Shown here: positions 50,583 through 59,682 of the stretch, in pieces
Layout of the letters: each line of letters begins with the position of its first letter
Position numbering within the stretch: the first letter of the stretch is position 1
From: VXRJ01 sp965246995
GTDB taxonomy: Bacteria; Acidobacteriota; Vicinamibacteria; Vicinamibacterales; UBA8438
Direction: 5' to 3'
Assembly: GCA_965246995.1 (NCBI GenBank)
Contig: OZ252008.1
Location: 682,001 to 746,000, forward strand
DNA length: 64,000 bases
Made by a program: the position numbers and the translations under genes
Notes under the pieces: model-generated
What the model saw: only the letters and a program-made list of their open reading frames with translations
Databases searched by the model: none
What the model was told of the DNA's origin: nothing

Positions 50583-51146
50583 ATGGTTGAGGCACTGGTC
50601 TTCTGGCTGCTCGCCGCGGGGATCCTCGGCCTGGGGATCGCAGTGATTTCCGCCCGGAGCGCGGTCCACAGCGTGCTGTTCCTGGTGATGAACTTCCTCC
50701 TCGTGGCGGTCCTCTACGTGACGCTGGCGGCGGAGTTCGTCGCGGTGATTCAGGTGCTGGTGTACGCCGGCGGGATCGTCGTCCTGTATTTGTTCGTCGT
50801 CATGCTGGTCAACCTGAAGAAGGAGCCGGAACGCTTCGCCGATCCGCGCCGCGCGTCCCGCTCCGGCCTGCTGCTGGCCGGTGCGGTGCTGGCCGAGGTG
50901 GTGGGCATTGCGGTGGTGGTGGCCTATCGCGGGATGGGTGCCTCCGCGTCATCGGGCGGGCTGGGATCCGCGACGCCCTTTGCGAGCGGCAACACCGAGC
51001 AGCTCGGCTGGGTGCTGTACACCAGATACCTCATTCCGTTCGAGCTGGCGTCGATGCTGCTGCTGGTGGCGATGATCGGCGCGATCGTGCTGGCGAAGCG
51101 TCACCTGGGAGAGATCCCGCGCGGCGATCAGGGGAGCGGAGAATAA
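50583..51146 (+). CDS. nuoJ: NADH-quinone oxidoreductase subunit J
   Basis: NuoJ is a five-helix membrane subunit next to NuoA and NuoK. The 187-residue protein has SAVHSVLFLVMNFLLVAVLY, the pi-bulge helix VIQVLVYAGGIVVLYLFVVM and the C-terminal LASMLLLVAMIGAIVLAK. It is flanked by nuoH and nuoK with gaps of 3 and 2 bases. Confidence 0.96.
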   Translation: MVEALVFWLLAAGILGLGIAVISARSAVHSVLFLVMNFLLVAVLYVTLAAEFVAVIQVLVYAGGIVVLYLFVVMLVNLKKEPERFADPRRASRSGLLLAGAVLAEVVGIAVVVAYRGMGASASSGGLGSATPFASGNTEQLGWVLYTRYLIPFELASMLLLVAMIGAIVLAKRHLGEIPRGDQGSGE

Positions 51147-51148
51147 CA

Positions 51149-51463
51149 ATGGGCCTGCTCGAGGTTACGCCGCTCCACTACAGCCTGCTCGCGGCGGCGC
51201 TTTTCATGATCGGCGTCATCGGTGTTCTCGTGCGCCGCAACGTCATCATCATCTTCATGTCGATCGAGTTGATCCTGAATGCGGTCAACATCAACCTGAT
51301 TGCGCTGTCGCACCAGTTGCAGGATCTGGCCGGGCAGGTGTTTGTAGTCTTCATCATCGCGGTGGCGGCGGCCGAGGCGGCAGTGGGGCTTGGCATCATC
51401 ATCGCGTTCTACCGCAACAAGGAGACCGTCAACATCGACGAGATCCAGTTGATGCGGTGGTAG
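51149..51463 (+). CDS. nuoK: NADH-quinone oxidoreductase subunit K
   Basis: NuoK is a three-helix subunit with antiporter-like channel residues. The 104-residue protein shows FMIGVIGVLVRRNVIIIFMS, IELILNAVNIN with the conserved Glu, and FIIAVAAAEAAVGLGIIIAF with the second conserved Glu. Its length is normal. Confidence 0.97.
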   Translation: MGLLEVTPLHYSLLAAALFMIGVIGVLVRRNVIIIFMSIELILNAVNINLIALSHQLQDLAGQVFVVFIIAVAAAEAAVGLGIIIAFYRNKETVNIDEIQLMRW

Positions 51464-51475
51464 CCCGGAAATTCC

Positions 51476-53551
51476 ATGGACCTCATCTGGTTGATCCCGC
51501 TCCTGCCTGGACTTGGCGCCGCCGTCAACGGCCTGGTCGGGATCCGCTACTTCAGCAAGAAGACCGCGGGCCTGCTTGCCGTCACGATGATGGCGGGCGC
51601 GTTCGTCCTGAGCGTCAACGCATTCGCGCAGTTGCTGGGTGACGCCGACCGCTACCACCGGGTGGTGGTGGCGGACTGGATCCCGCCGATCCCGCTCGAG
51701 ACCGTGGGGGGGATGGGCTCGTTCGAGGTGCCCTGGGCGTTCACCCTCGATCCGCTCAGCGGGATGATGCTGCTGGTCGTTACCGGCATCGGATTCCTCA
51801 TCCACATCTACTCGGTCGGCTACATCGACCACGAGCCGCGGGGCGGGGTGGCGCGCTTCTTCTGCTACCTGAACCTCTTCTGCTTCTTCATGCTGACCCT
51901 GGTGCTGGGGAGCAACTTCCTGGTGATGTTCGTCGGCTGGGAAGGGGTCGGGCTCTGCTCATACCTGCTGATCGGCTACTGGTACACCAAGAAGAGCGCG
52001 TCGGATGCCGGCAAGAAAGCGTTCATCGTCAACCGCATCGGTGACTGGGGCTTCATCCTCGGTGTCTTCCTGATCTTCTTCACGTTCGGGACACTCGACT
52101 TCCGCGCAGTGGCGGAAGCGGCCTCGACGATGCCGGCCGAGACCGCGGCGGTCGGCTTCGGCGCCCTGTCGCTCATCTGCATTTTCCTGTTCATCGGCGC
52201 CGCCGGCAAGAGCGCGCAGATCCCGCTGTACGTCTGGCTCCCCGACGCGATGGAGGGTCCGACGCCGGTCTCGGCCCTGATCCACGCGGCGACGATGGTG
52301 ACCGCCGGCGTCTACATGGTTTGCCGCAATGCCGTGCTGTTCACGCATGCGCCGATGGTGATGCAGATCGTCGCGGTGGTCGGCGTGCTGACGGCGCTGA
52401 TGGCGGCGACGATCGGCCTGGTCCAGACCGACATCAAGCGGGTGCTGGCGTACTCCACGGTTTCGCAGCTCGGCTACATGTTCCTCGCGACCGGTGTCGG
52501 CGCGTTCGCGGCGGGCGCCTTCCATCTGATGACGCACGCGTTCTTCAAGGCGCTCCTCTTCCTCGGCAGCGGCTCGGTCATCCACGGGATGAACGATGAG
52601 CAGGACATGCGGAAGATGGGCGGCCTCAAGTCGAAGATGCCGATCACTTTCTGGACGATGACGATCGGCGCGGTGGCAATCGCCGGCATACCGCCGCTCT
52701 CGGGCTTCTTCAGCAAGGACGAGATCCTCTACCGGACCTTCCTGCACAGCCCGATTCTCTGGGGTCTCGGTGCGCTCACCGCACTGATGACCGCGTTCTA
52801 CATGTTCCGGCTGATCAACATGACTTTCTTAGGCGCCTACCGCGGGCCGGCGCCGGACGCGCATGGCGAAGGCCATGGCGACGACGGCCATGGCCACGCG
52901 TGGCATGGGCCGCACGAGTCGCCGTCCATGATGACGACGCCGCTGATCGTGCTTGCGGCCGGCGCCGTCGTCGCCGGTTTCGTCGGTGTTCCGGCCGCGC
53001 TCGGTGGCAGCAACGTGATCGAGCACTTCCTCGAGCCGAGCTTCACCGTGCCGGGTGCGCTGCATGCCGCCGAGGAGGCACACCACTACGAAGTGGAATG
53101 GGCGCTGATGGCGTTCTCGGTGCTGCTCGCTATCGGCGGTATCTGGTTCGCCTGGCGAAATTATGTCCAGCAGCCGGAGGCGTCGGAGCAGATGGCCACG
53201 TCGTTCGCCGGTGCGCACCGGGTGCTGACCAACAAGTACTACGTCGACGAGCTGTATGACGCGACCGTCGTGCGCGGCACGATGGGGAGCGCCGGCGGCC
53301 TCTGGACGTTCGACAGCGGGGTCGTGGACGGCGCGGTGAACGGCACCGGCTGGATCACCATCATGGGGTCATGGGTCTCCCACGTCATCGACAAGTACGT
53401 GGTCGATGGTGTGGTCAACCTGACGGCCTGGGTGTGCGGAGAGGCAAGTTACGTCTTCCGCCGCGTCCAGACCGGCCTGATTCAGAACTACGCGTTCGCC
53501 ACCCTGGTCGGGGTGTTCGCGTTCATCACCTGGTATCTGTTTGCCCGGTAG
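51476..53551 (+). CDS. nuoL: NADH-quinone oxidoreductase subunit L
   Basis: NuoL is the distal antiporter-like proton channel with the long lateral helix. The 691-residue protein has the family core (VGWEGVGLCSYLLIGYWY, AGKSAQIPLYVWLPDAMEGP, SALIHAATMVTAGVY, AYSTVSQLGYM and TFLGAYRG) and a long C-terminal section with the lateral helix. Around residues 460-481 a cytoplasmic or periplasmic loop holds about eight His among Gly/Asp, an unusual His-rich insert that could bind metal. It lies between nuoK and nuoM. Confidence 0.96.
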   Translation: MDLIWLIPLLPGLGAAVNGLVGIRYFSKKTAGLLAVTMMAGAFVLSVNAFAQLLGDADRYHRVVVADWIPPIPLETVGGMGSFEVPWAFTLDPLSGMMLLVVTGIGFLIHIYSVGYIDHEPRGGVARFFCYLNLFCFFMLTLVLGSNFLVMFVGWEGVGLCSYLLIGYWYTKKSASDAGKKAFIVNRIGDWGFILGVFLIFFTFGTLDFRAVAEAASTMPAETAAVGFGALSLICIFLFIGAAGKSAQIPLYVWLPDAMEGPTPVSALIHAATMVTAGVYMVCRNAVLFTHAPMVMQIVAVVGVLTALMAATIGLVQTDIKRVLAYSTVSQLGYMFLATGVGAFAAGAFHLMTHAFFKALLFLGSGSVIHGMNDEQDMRKMGGLKSKMPITFWTMTIGAVAIAGIPPLSGFFSKDEILYRTFLHSPILWGLGALTALMTAFYMFRLINMTFLGAYRGPAPDAHGEGHGDDGHGHAWHGPHESPSMMTTPLIVLAAGAVVAGFVGVPAALGGSNVIEHFLEPSFTVPGALHAAEEAHHYEVEWALMAFSVLLAIGGIWFAWRNYVQQPEASEQMATSFAGAHRVLTNKYYVDELYDATVVRGTMGSAGGLWTFDSGVVDGAVNGTGWITIMGSWVSHVIDKYVVDGVVNLTAWVCGEASYVFRRVQTGLIQNYAFATLVGVFAFITWYLFAR

Positions 53552-53572
53552 CCCGACCACGAGTGCAGTGTC

Positions 53573-55162
53573 ATGAATAATGCCGCCGAGTTCCCGCTGC
53601 TGTCGCTCATCCTTTGCACGCCGCTGGTCGGCGCGATCCTCCTGTTGTTCGTCAGCAAGCAGAACGATAATCTGATCCGCTGGATCGCCAACATCACCGC
53701 TGGCGTCGGCTTCCTGGTGTCGCTGCCGCTCTGGTTCTGGTACGACTCGTTGAACCCCGAATGGCAGTTCCGCGAGCATCTGGAGTGGATCCCGTCGATT
53801 GGCGCCTCCTACAGCCTCGGCGTGGATGGCTTCAGCGTGCTGCTGCTCCTGCTGACGACGTTGATGGGCGTTATTGCCGTCCTGTCGTCCTGGAACGCGA
53901 TCCAGATGCGGGTGAAGGAGTACTACGTCTTCCTCCTGATGCTGCAATCGGGAATGATCGGCGCGTTCGTCGCGCTCGACTTCCTGCTCTTCTTCCTCTT
54001 CTGGGAAGTGATGCTGGTTCCGATGTACTTCCTCATCGGCATCTGGGGGAGTGACAACCGGCTGTACTCCGCGATCAAGTTCTTCCTCTTCACGCTGATT
54101 GGCAGCGTCATCATGCTGCTCGGCATTCTGGCCCTCTACTTCTACCAGCACTCGGTCACCGGGGTGTACACGTTCGACGTGACGGTGTTCCACGAACTGA
54201 ACATCCCGTTCGACCTGCAGTGGTGGATCTTCCTCGCCTTCTTCCTCGGCTTCGCCGTGAAGGTGCCGATGTTCCCGTTCCACACCTGGCTGCCCGATGC
54301 GCACACGGACGCGCCGACGGCCGGGTCGGTCATTCTGGCCGCCGTCATGCTGAAGATGGGGACGTATGGTTTCATCCGCTTCAGCCTGCCGATTCTGCCG
54401 GAGGCAACCGCGGCGTTCGTCCCGGCGGTGGTGCTCCTGTCGATTGTCGGCATCGTCTACGGTGCACTGGTCGCGATGGCGCAGCGCGACTGGAAACGGC
54501 TGGTGGCGTACTCGAGTGTCAGCCACATGGGGATGGTGATGCTCGGCATGTTCGCGCTGACACCGGTCGGCATCACCGGCAGCATCGTGCAGCAGCTCAA
54601 CCACGGGATTTCGACCGGCGCGCTGTTCCTCCTGGTGGGTATCGTCTACGAGCGGCGCCACACGCGGCTCATCGCGGAGTACGGCGGGCTTTCCAAGGTG
54701 ATGCCGGTCTACGCCGCGATCTTCCTGGTCATGACGATGTCGTCGATCGGATTGCCGACGCTGAACGGCTTCATCGGCGAGGTACTCATCCTGCAGGGGA
54801 TCTTCGTCGTCTCCAAGACCTGGGCGTTCTTCGCCGCGAGCGGCATCGTGCTGGGCGCCGCCTACATGCTCTGGCTCTACCAGCGGACGATGTTCGGGAC
54901 CGTCGACAACCCGAAGAACGAGAACCTGCCCGATATCGGCCTGCGCGAGTTCGCGACGTTCGTGCCGTTGCTGATTCTCGCGGTCTGGATCGGCCTCTAT
55001 CCGAAGCCGTTCCTCGACCGTCTCGAGACGTCGGTCGACAAGGTGATGATGCGCGTCAATGCCGACTACACGCCGCGGTTTGCGCTGCGTGAGGCGGGGG
55101 ACGGGGCAGTCACAATCGAGGTCGAAGCCAACTCCACACCGGATGACGTGTCGGGGAACTAG
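53573..55162 (+). CDS. nuoM: NADH-quinone oxidoreductase subunit M
   Basis: NuoM is an antiporter-like proton channel of complex I. The 529-residue protein has FFLFWEVMLVPMYFLIGIWG, the channel motifs KVPMFPFHTWLPDAHTDAPT and AGSVILAAVMLKMGTYGF, and YSSVSHMGMVMLGMF. The C-terminal 40 residues are hydrophilic. Its ATG has only a modest ribosome site, but spacing to nuoL (21 bases) suggests co-transcription. Confidence 0.96.
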   Translation: MNNAAEFPLLSLILCTPLVGAILLLFVSKQNDNLIRWIANITAGVGFLVSLPLWFWYDSLNPEWQFREHLEWIPSIGASYSLGVDGFSVLLLLLTTLMGVIAVLSSWNAIQMRVKEYYVFLLMLQSGMIGAFVALDFLLFFLFWEVMLVPMYFLIGIWGSDNRLYSAIKFFLFTLIGSVIMLLGILALYFYQHSVTGVYTFDVTVFHELNIPFDLQWWIFLAFFLGFAVKVPMFPFHTWLPDAHTDAPTAGSVILAAVMLKMGTYGFIRFSLPILPEATAAFVPAVVLLSIVGIVYGALVAMAQRDWKRLVAYSSVSHMGMVMLGMFALTPVGITGSIVQQLNHGISTGALFLLVGIVYERRHTRLIAEYGGLSKVMPVYAAIFLVMTMSSIGLPTLNGFIGEVLILQGIFVVSKTWAFFAASGIVLGAAYMLWLYQRTMFGTVDNPKNENLPDIGLREFATFVPLLILAVWIGLYPKPFLDRLETSVDKVMMRVNADYTPRFALREAGDGAVTIEVEANSTPDDVSGN

Positions 55163-55170
55163 GGATCGGA

Positions 55171-56640
55171 ATGCCAGCCGGATTCACTTTCGCCGACTTC
55201 TACTACATCCTCCCGGAGTTGTTGCTGACGGCGGGCGCGCTGATCGTGCTCGTGGTCGACATCCTGTTTCCGAAGGAGGACCGCGCCGTTCTGGCCACGA
55301 CCCTGGTGACGCTGGCGGCAACCGGTGGCGCGGTCCTGGCCTTCGCCGGCGTGGACACGACGGCGTCCGCCGGCCTGCTTGCGATTGACGGTTTCGCCGC
55401 CTTCTTCAAGTCGATCTTCGTCCTGTCGGCCGTGTTGACGGTGCTGATGTCGGTGCCCTACCTCCGGGTAGAAGGCGTCCGCGCTGGCGAGTACTGCTTC
55501 CTGATCCTCTGCGCCACGCTCGGCATGATGTTCATGGCGAGCGGGATCGACCTGATCACGCTCTTCATCGGCCTCGAGACGATGGCGATCTCGTTCTACA
55601 TCCTGGCCGGCTTCCTGAAGCCGAGTCAGCGGTCGAACGAGGCGGCGGTGAAGTACTTCCTGCTGGGCACTTTTTCGCTCGGCCTCCTGCTATACGGGAT
55701 GTCGCTGCTGTACGGCGCCACCGGCACCACCAGCCTCGCAGGAATCGCCGAGTCGGTCGCCAATTCGGGAGGTTCGCTGCTCCTCTCGCTCGCCATCATC
55801 CTCGTGGCAGCCGGCATGGGCTTCAAGATCGCCGCGGTGCCGTTCCACATGTGGGCGCCTGACGTCTATGAGGGATCGCCGACGCCAGTCACCGCATTCC
55901 TGTCGGTCGGATCGAAGGCGGCGTCGTTCGCGATGCTGTTCCGGATCTTCATCGAGGGGCTGCCCGGTCTCGCCGCCGACTGGCAACTGATCTTCTGGGT
56001 GCTCGCCGCGATCACCATGACGGTTGGCAACATCGCCGCGATCACGCAGACCAACACGAAGCGGATGCTGGCGTACTCGTCGATCGCGCACGCCGGCTAC
56101 GTCCTGATTGGCCTGGTCGCCGGCACCGGCCGCGGGGTCGCCGCGGCGATGGTCTACCTCTTCGTCTATCTGTTCATGCAACTCGGCGCCTTCACCGTGA
56201 TCACGATGCTGCGCCGCCGGGACGTGGTGGGAGACGAACTGAAGGATCTGAGCGGCCTCTATGTCCGGCAGCCGCTGGCCGCCATCGCGATGCTGATCTT
56301 CATGCTGTCGCTGGGCGGCATCCCGCCCACCGCCGGTTTCATGGGCAAGCTCTGGCTGTTCAGCGCGGCGATCGAATCAGGCCTGGTCTGGCTCGCCGTC
56401 ATCTTCGTCCTCAACAGCGTGATCTCGATCTACTATTACTACCGCATCGTCGTCTTCATGTGGCTGAAGGACGAAGTGTTCGGTTCCGAGATCACGATGA
56501 GCCCCGCCATTGCGACGGCGCTCGTCATCACCGTCGTCGGGTCGCTGGTCTTCGGCCTTCTTCCCGACCAGCTGTTCGACAGCGCGATGGTCGCCATCGA
56601 CATGTCCACAGCGTCCTTCCCCGGCGCGGCTGGGAACTGA
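55171..56640 (+). CDS. nuoN: NADH-quinone oxidoreductase subunit N
   Basis: NuoN is the antiporter-like channel closest to the quinone arm. The 489-residue protein has LFIGLETMAISFYILAGFLK, FKIAAVPFHMWAPDVYEGSP and MLAYSSIAHAGYVLIGLVAG. It is the last subunit gene of the operon. Downstream 139 bases hold no gene before a small two-gene cassette of unrelated type. Confidence 0.96.
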   Translation: MPAGFTFADFYYILPELLLTAGALIVLVVDILFPKEDRAVLATTLVTLAATGGAVLAFAGVDTTASAGLLAIDGFAAFFKSIFVLSAVLTVLMSVPYLRVEGVRAGEYCFLILCATLGMMFMASGIDLITLFIGLETMAISFYILAGFLKPSQRSNEAAVKYFLLGTFSLGLLLYGMSLLYGATGTTSLAGIAESVANSGGSLLLSLAIILVAAGMGFKIAAVPFHMWAPDVYEGSPTPVTAFLSVGSKAASFAMLFRIFIEGLPGLAADWQLIFWVLAAITMTVGNIAAITQTNTKRMLAYSSIAHAGYVLIGLVAGTGRGVAAAMVYLFVYLFMQLGAFTVITMLRRRDVVGDELKDLSGLYVRQPLAAIAMLIFMLSLGGIPPTAGFMGKLWLFSAAIESGLVWLAVIFVLNSVISIYYYYRIVVFMWLKDEVFGSEITMSPAIATALVITVVGSLVFGLLPDQLFDSAMVAIDMSTASFPGAAGN

Positions 56641-56779
56641 CGTTTTTGAGAGTGCCGGCCGGTGCGCCGGTTGGTGCGCTGGCCTCCAGGCTGGCGGAAT
56701 GTCGTGGGCGGTACCCGGGGTGGTGGCAACCTTGGAGCATGTGTACACTCGTTTGAGGCTAAGGGACGAGGGGAGTACG

Positions 56780-57097
56780 GTGATTCAGGAAACCCTGGAG
56801 AACGTGGGAAAGATCGTCAGGAAGATGCTTGAGCAGCGTTTCGCGGACGATTTTGTGTTCGACCCGATCCGCATCATGCCGACCAGGGGCTTCCGTGACG
56901 GGGACCCGTATCTCAAGATCATGATCGTCTTCGACGGCGATCAGAAGCGCCTGGATCCGGGCTGGACGGGTGGTTTGACCGGCCGCCTTCTTCCGAAGTT
57001 GGCCGAACTTGGTATTGAGGACTTCCCGATTACGTATTTCATCAAGAAGTCTGAATGGCCACAGATGAGCCGCCACCTGGACCGTGCGGGCGCTTGA
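56780..57097 (+). CDS. hypothetical protein, first gene of a HEPN-like two-gene cassette
   Basis: A 105-residue protein of no recognised family. A helix (ETLENVGKIVRKMLEQRF) is followed by an alpha/beta region with KIMIVFDGD, then PITYFIKKSEWP. The GTG at 56780 follows GGGGAG and was preferred to an upstream ATG (56699), which lies in a region with no coding character. It overlaps the following HEPN-like gene by 14 bases, the usual layout of toxin-antitoxin style pairs. It may be the partner or antitoxin, by inference only. Confidence 0.6.
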   Translation: MIQETLENVGKIVRKMLEQRFADDFVFDPIRIMPTRGFRDGDPYLKIMIVFDGDQKRLDPGWTGGLTGRLLPKLAELGIEDFPITYFIKKSEWPQMSRHLDRAGA

Positions 57098-57401
57098 CTT
57101 CATCGAAGTGGCGCGCACCTTGGCGCAACCTGCCAAGCGGGGGCGTCCGCCTCAAATCGAACTCCGACGCGCGGTCAGCAGCACGTACTACGCCTTGTTT
57201 CACTGCCTGGCAGCCACTGGCGCCGAGACACTGGTTGGCAGAGCCGGCGCCGCCCCCGCCAAGCGACAGACCTACCGGGCGCTTCAGCACGGAACTGCCA
57301 AGCAACGCTGCCGCAAGACGGCTGTCATGAACCAGGTTCCACCTGAGATTCAGGCCTTTGCCGTGTACGTCTTGCTGCACGACCGCCGCGTCGGAGCCTG
57401 A
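57084..57401 (+). CDS. HEPN-like protein, C-terminally truncated
   Basis: A 105-residue protein whose first part matches the small HEPN-type helical proteins (LRRAVSSTYYALFHCLA, residues about 27-43, and TYRALQHG). Such proteins are usually about 160 residues; here a TGA ends the frame after LLHDRRVGA and no continuation is visible in any frame downstream, so the C-terminal helix is lost. The canonical Rx4-6H ribonuclease motif is not evident. It is perhaps a decayed toxin or a minimal variant. It sits between the nuo and atp operons. Confidence 0.6.
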   Translation: MRALDFIEVARTLAQPAKRGRPPQIELRRAVSSTYYALFHCLAATGAETLVGRAGAAPAKRQTYRALQHGTAKQRCRKTAVMNQVPPEIQAFAVYVLLHDRRVGA

Positions 57402-57528
57402 CGTCGGTCGGTCGTGCTTCTGGCCGAGTCGCGACGGCAAAGAAGTAGGCCGCAGTTCAGTCGATGCTGGCGCACCAAGGCCGGCACCGTCGTCGATCCC
57501 GAACGAGACGATCAGATCTGCGTAGCGA

Positions 57529-58035
57529 CTACTGAATCCGGCGGGACTCGACCTGCTCGAGGGCGTCGTCGATCAGGGATTCGTTGTCGGCCCGGGTGAG
57601 GTTGCGACGGATCAGCTTCGAGGCAATGGCCAGGGAAAGGTCGACCGCCTCCTCCCGGATTTGGGTGACCGCGCGGTCACGCTCGAGCTGGATCTGCCGC
57701 TGGGCGTTGTCGACGATCGACTGCGCTTCGGCCCGGGCCTGCTGCTTCATCTCGTCGCGAAGCCTGGCGCCGTCGGCACGCGCCTCGCCCAGAATCGAAT
57801 CTGACTCGGCGCGCGCCTGACCGATCAGTGCCTGGGCGTTCGCCTGCACCTCCTCCAGTTCGCGCTTGGCGGTCTCCGCGTCGTCGAGCGACTTGCGGAT
57901 GCCCGCCTGCCGCTCCTCGAGCGCGTTGAGGAGCGGCATCCACGCGAATTTCCGGAGTAGCGTCAGGAGGATCACGAAGACCGCGATCGTCCAGAAGAAC
58001 AGCCCCGGGTCGGGCTGAACGAGCGGATTATCCAT
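57529..58035 (-). CDS. atpF: ATP synthase F0 subunit b
   Basis: Subunit b is the peripheral stalk that links F0 to F1. The 168-residue protein has one N-terminal membrane helix (about residues 10-30) and a long coiled-coil rich in Glu, Ala and Arg (EERQAGIRKSLDDAETAKRE and onward). It is the last gene of this F0 operon; the expected atpH, A, G, D and C genes do not follow. It converges on the HEPN-like cassette with 127 empty bases between. Confidence 0.95.
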   Translation of the reverse strand: MDNPLVQPDPGLFFWTIAVFVILLTLLRKFAWMPLLNALEERQAGIRKSLDDAETAKRELEEVQANAQALIGQARAESDSILGEARADGARLRDEMKQQARAEAQSIVDNAQRQIQLERDRAVTQIREEAVDLSLAIASKLIRRNLTRADNESLIDDALEQVESRRIQ

Positions 58036-58044
58036 GACCGCCCC

Positions 58045-58269
58045 CTACCGGAGCAGGACGATGACCAGCACGAAGACCTCGGCGAGGATGGCCACGCCTT
58101 CGAGCAGGAACAGGGGCAGGTTGACCGCGCCAGTGATTTGGGCGGCGGCGCTCGGCTGGCGCGCGATACCTTCGGCGGCAGCTGCGGCGAAACGGCCGAT
58201 GCCGAGGCCCGCGCCAATCACGATCAGTCCGAGCCCCAACGCCGCGCCGATGATGTACAAGCCTTCCAT
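58045..58269 (-). CDS. atpE: ATP synthase F0 subunit c
   Basis: Subunit c forms the rotor ring. The 74-residue hairpin of two helices has the polar loop ARQP (36-39). The ion-carrying carboxylate should be Glu57 in FLLEGVAI, 18 residues after the loop proline as Asp61 is in E. coli; a further Glu64 lies in the same helix. The glycine-rich first helix is standard. It lies between atpB and atpF. Confidence 0.94.
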   Translation of the reverse strand: MEGLYIIGAALGLGLIVIGAGLGIGRFAAAAAEGIARQPSAAAQITGAVNLPLFLLEGVAILAEVFVLVIVLLR

Positions 58270-58302
58270 CCGTTTAACCCTCCGTTTCGGTTGTGTTTGT
58301 GA

Positions 58303-59244
58303 TCAGTGATGCACGTTTATGGCCATGCCGATGAACACGGCCGAGAGCAGCGTGAAGACATAGGCCTGCACCAGTACGACGATGAGCTCAAGAGCACTGA
58401 TGCCGACCGCAAGCGGCAGCGAGACGGCCAGCCCGACGCCGACGCCGGCTGCCGCACCGAACAGTTCCGCGAAGATGAAGACAAAGCCGAGGATCGCGAG
58501 GATGGCGATATGCCCGCCGGTCATGTTGGCCGCGAGTCGCATCGTCAGCGCGAACGGCTTGACGAACATCCCCATGACCTCAATCGGGATCAGCAGGATG
58601 TAGAGCGGCCAGGCGAGTCCGTGCGGCACCAGGTTAGTCCAGTGCTTGACGAAGCCGTGCGCCAGCGTGCCGGCAGCGATGATGGCGAAGAAAGTGATGG
58701 TGGCAAGCGCCGCGGTGACGTTGAAGTTCGCGGTTGCGGTGGTGCCGCCGTGGATGATGTTCTTGATCAGGGAATGCTCGCCGGTCTGGAGCACGTAGTG
58801 GTCGAACAGGCCGAGCACCTCGAAAATCGGGATCAGCCCGACCAGGTTCGCCAGCAGAATGAAGAAGAAGAAGGTGAGCACCAGGGGCGCCCAGGTCTTG
58901 ACGTATTTCGCGCCGACGTTCGGCAGCACGATCCCGTCGCGGATGAACTCGACGACGAACTCCAGCGCGTTCATGAAGCCGGCCGGCACCAGGCGGTCCT
59001 GTTGCAGGTAGCGCCGGACCGTGAGCGAAATCAGCAGGAAGACCGCCGTCGCGACCAGCAGCAGCATGAAGACATGCTTCGTGATCGAGAAGTCGATACC
59101 GAAAATCGGGGGTAGGTGGAGGATCGGGTGTTCGAGTGATCCGTTCGCGACGTGGGAGATGATCACCTCGCCGGCGTCAAACCCTTCGGCGCCATGTTCG
59201 GCCGCCTGCTCGACAGCTTGTTCGTCGTGGTCGGGCTGAAGCAT
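58303..59244 (-). CDS. atpB: ATP synthase F0 subunit a
   Basis: Subunit a holds the proton half-channels. The 313-residue protein has five or six helices. The essential Arg is in PFALTMRLAANMTGGHI, and GLAVSLPLAVGISALELIV and VQAYVFTLLSAVFI form the last helices. About 35 extra acidic residues precede the first conserved block, an N-terminal extension with many Glu. It is the first core subunit after atpI. Confidence 0.95.
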   Translation of the reverse strand: MLQPDHDEQAVEQAAEHGAEGFDAGEVIISHVANGSLEHPILHLPPIFGIDFSITKHVFMLLLVATAVFLLISLTVRRYLQQDRLVPAGFMNALEFVVEFIRDGIVLPNVGAKYVKTWAPLVLTFFFFILLANLVGLIPIFEVLGLFDHYVLQTGEHSLIKNIIHGGTTATANFNVTAALATITFFAIIAAGTLAHGFVKHWTNLVPHGLAWPLYILLIPIEVMGMFVKPFALTMRLAANMTGGHIAILAILGFVFIFAELFGAAAGVGVGLAVSLPLAVGISALELIVVLVQAYVFTLLSAVFIGMAINVHH

Positions 59245-59265
59245 GCTTTCGCTGCCTTGGTGCGA

Positions 59266-59616
59266 TCAATGCGAAAAGAGCCGCTGCAGATGCACTGCCT
59301 CGGCCAGATGGAATGCAACGAATGAGACGGTGAAACTGCCGATGAACCAGATCGGGTCGAGCGACAGCGTGGCCAGTGCGAACGCAACGTACAGGGCGAA
59401 CGCCACGACCTTCCCGAGAAAGAGCCGGAGCATCACCTTCGATACAAGCTCCGGACTCCGCCGGTAGGCTCGATCCATCGCCACGAGCGAACCGGTGCCG
59501 ACGACGAGCGGTCCCAGCATGCCGAGCAGCACTGCCGGTGCCGCGGCAGGGAGGATCAGGGCAACGATGGCGCCGGTGGCTACGATGAACGCGCCGGTGA
59601 TCCAGGCTGTCCGCAT
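59266..59616 (-). CDS. AtpI-like membrane protein
   Basis: A 116-residue protein with four hydrophobic helices, upstream of atpB by 21 bases. The size, helix count and position match AtpI, which assists c-ring assembly and Mg2+ handling. Sequence similarity to AtpI is weak, as is usual. It could also be an unrelated small membrane protein of the operon. Confidence 0.75.
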   Translation of the reverse strand: MRTAWITGAFIVATGAIVALILPAAAPAVLLGMLGPLVVGTGSLVAMDRAYRRSPELVSKVMLRLFLGKVVAFALYVAFALATLSLDPIWFIGSFTVSFVAFHLAEAVHLQRLFSH

Positions 59617-59682
59617 CTCGATTGATCCTGTCGGGTCGTGTCTGCCGTCCGCGCGCCGTCCATCCGCTCTCTCCGCCGCCGC

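Noticed and set aside
49080..50669. Long antisense frame across nuoD, nuoH
   Set aside because: Composition is dominated by His/Arg/Asp/Glu as expected from reverse reading of membrane genes; nuo genes on the other strand are certain.
56510..56779. Longer N-terminus of the 105-residue cassette gene, into nuoN
   Set aside because: The region repeats nuoN sequence in another frame and then low-complexity DNA; a ribosome site is present only at the GTG 56780.
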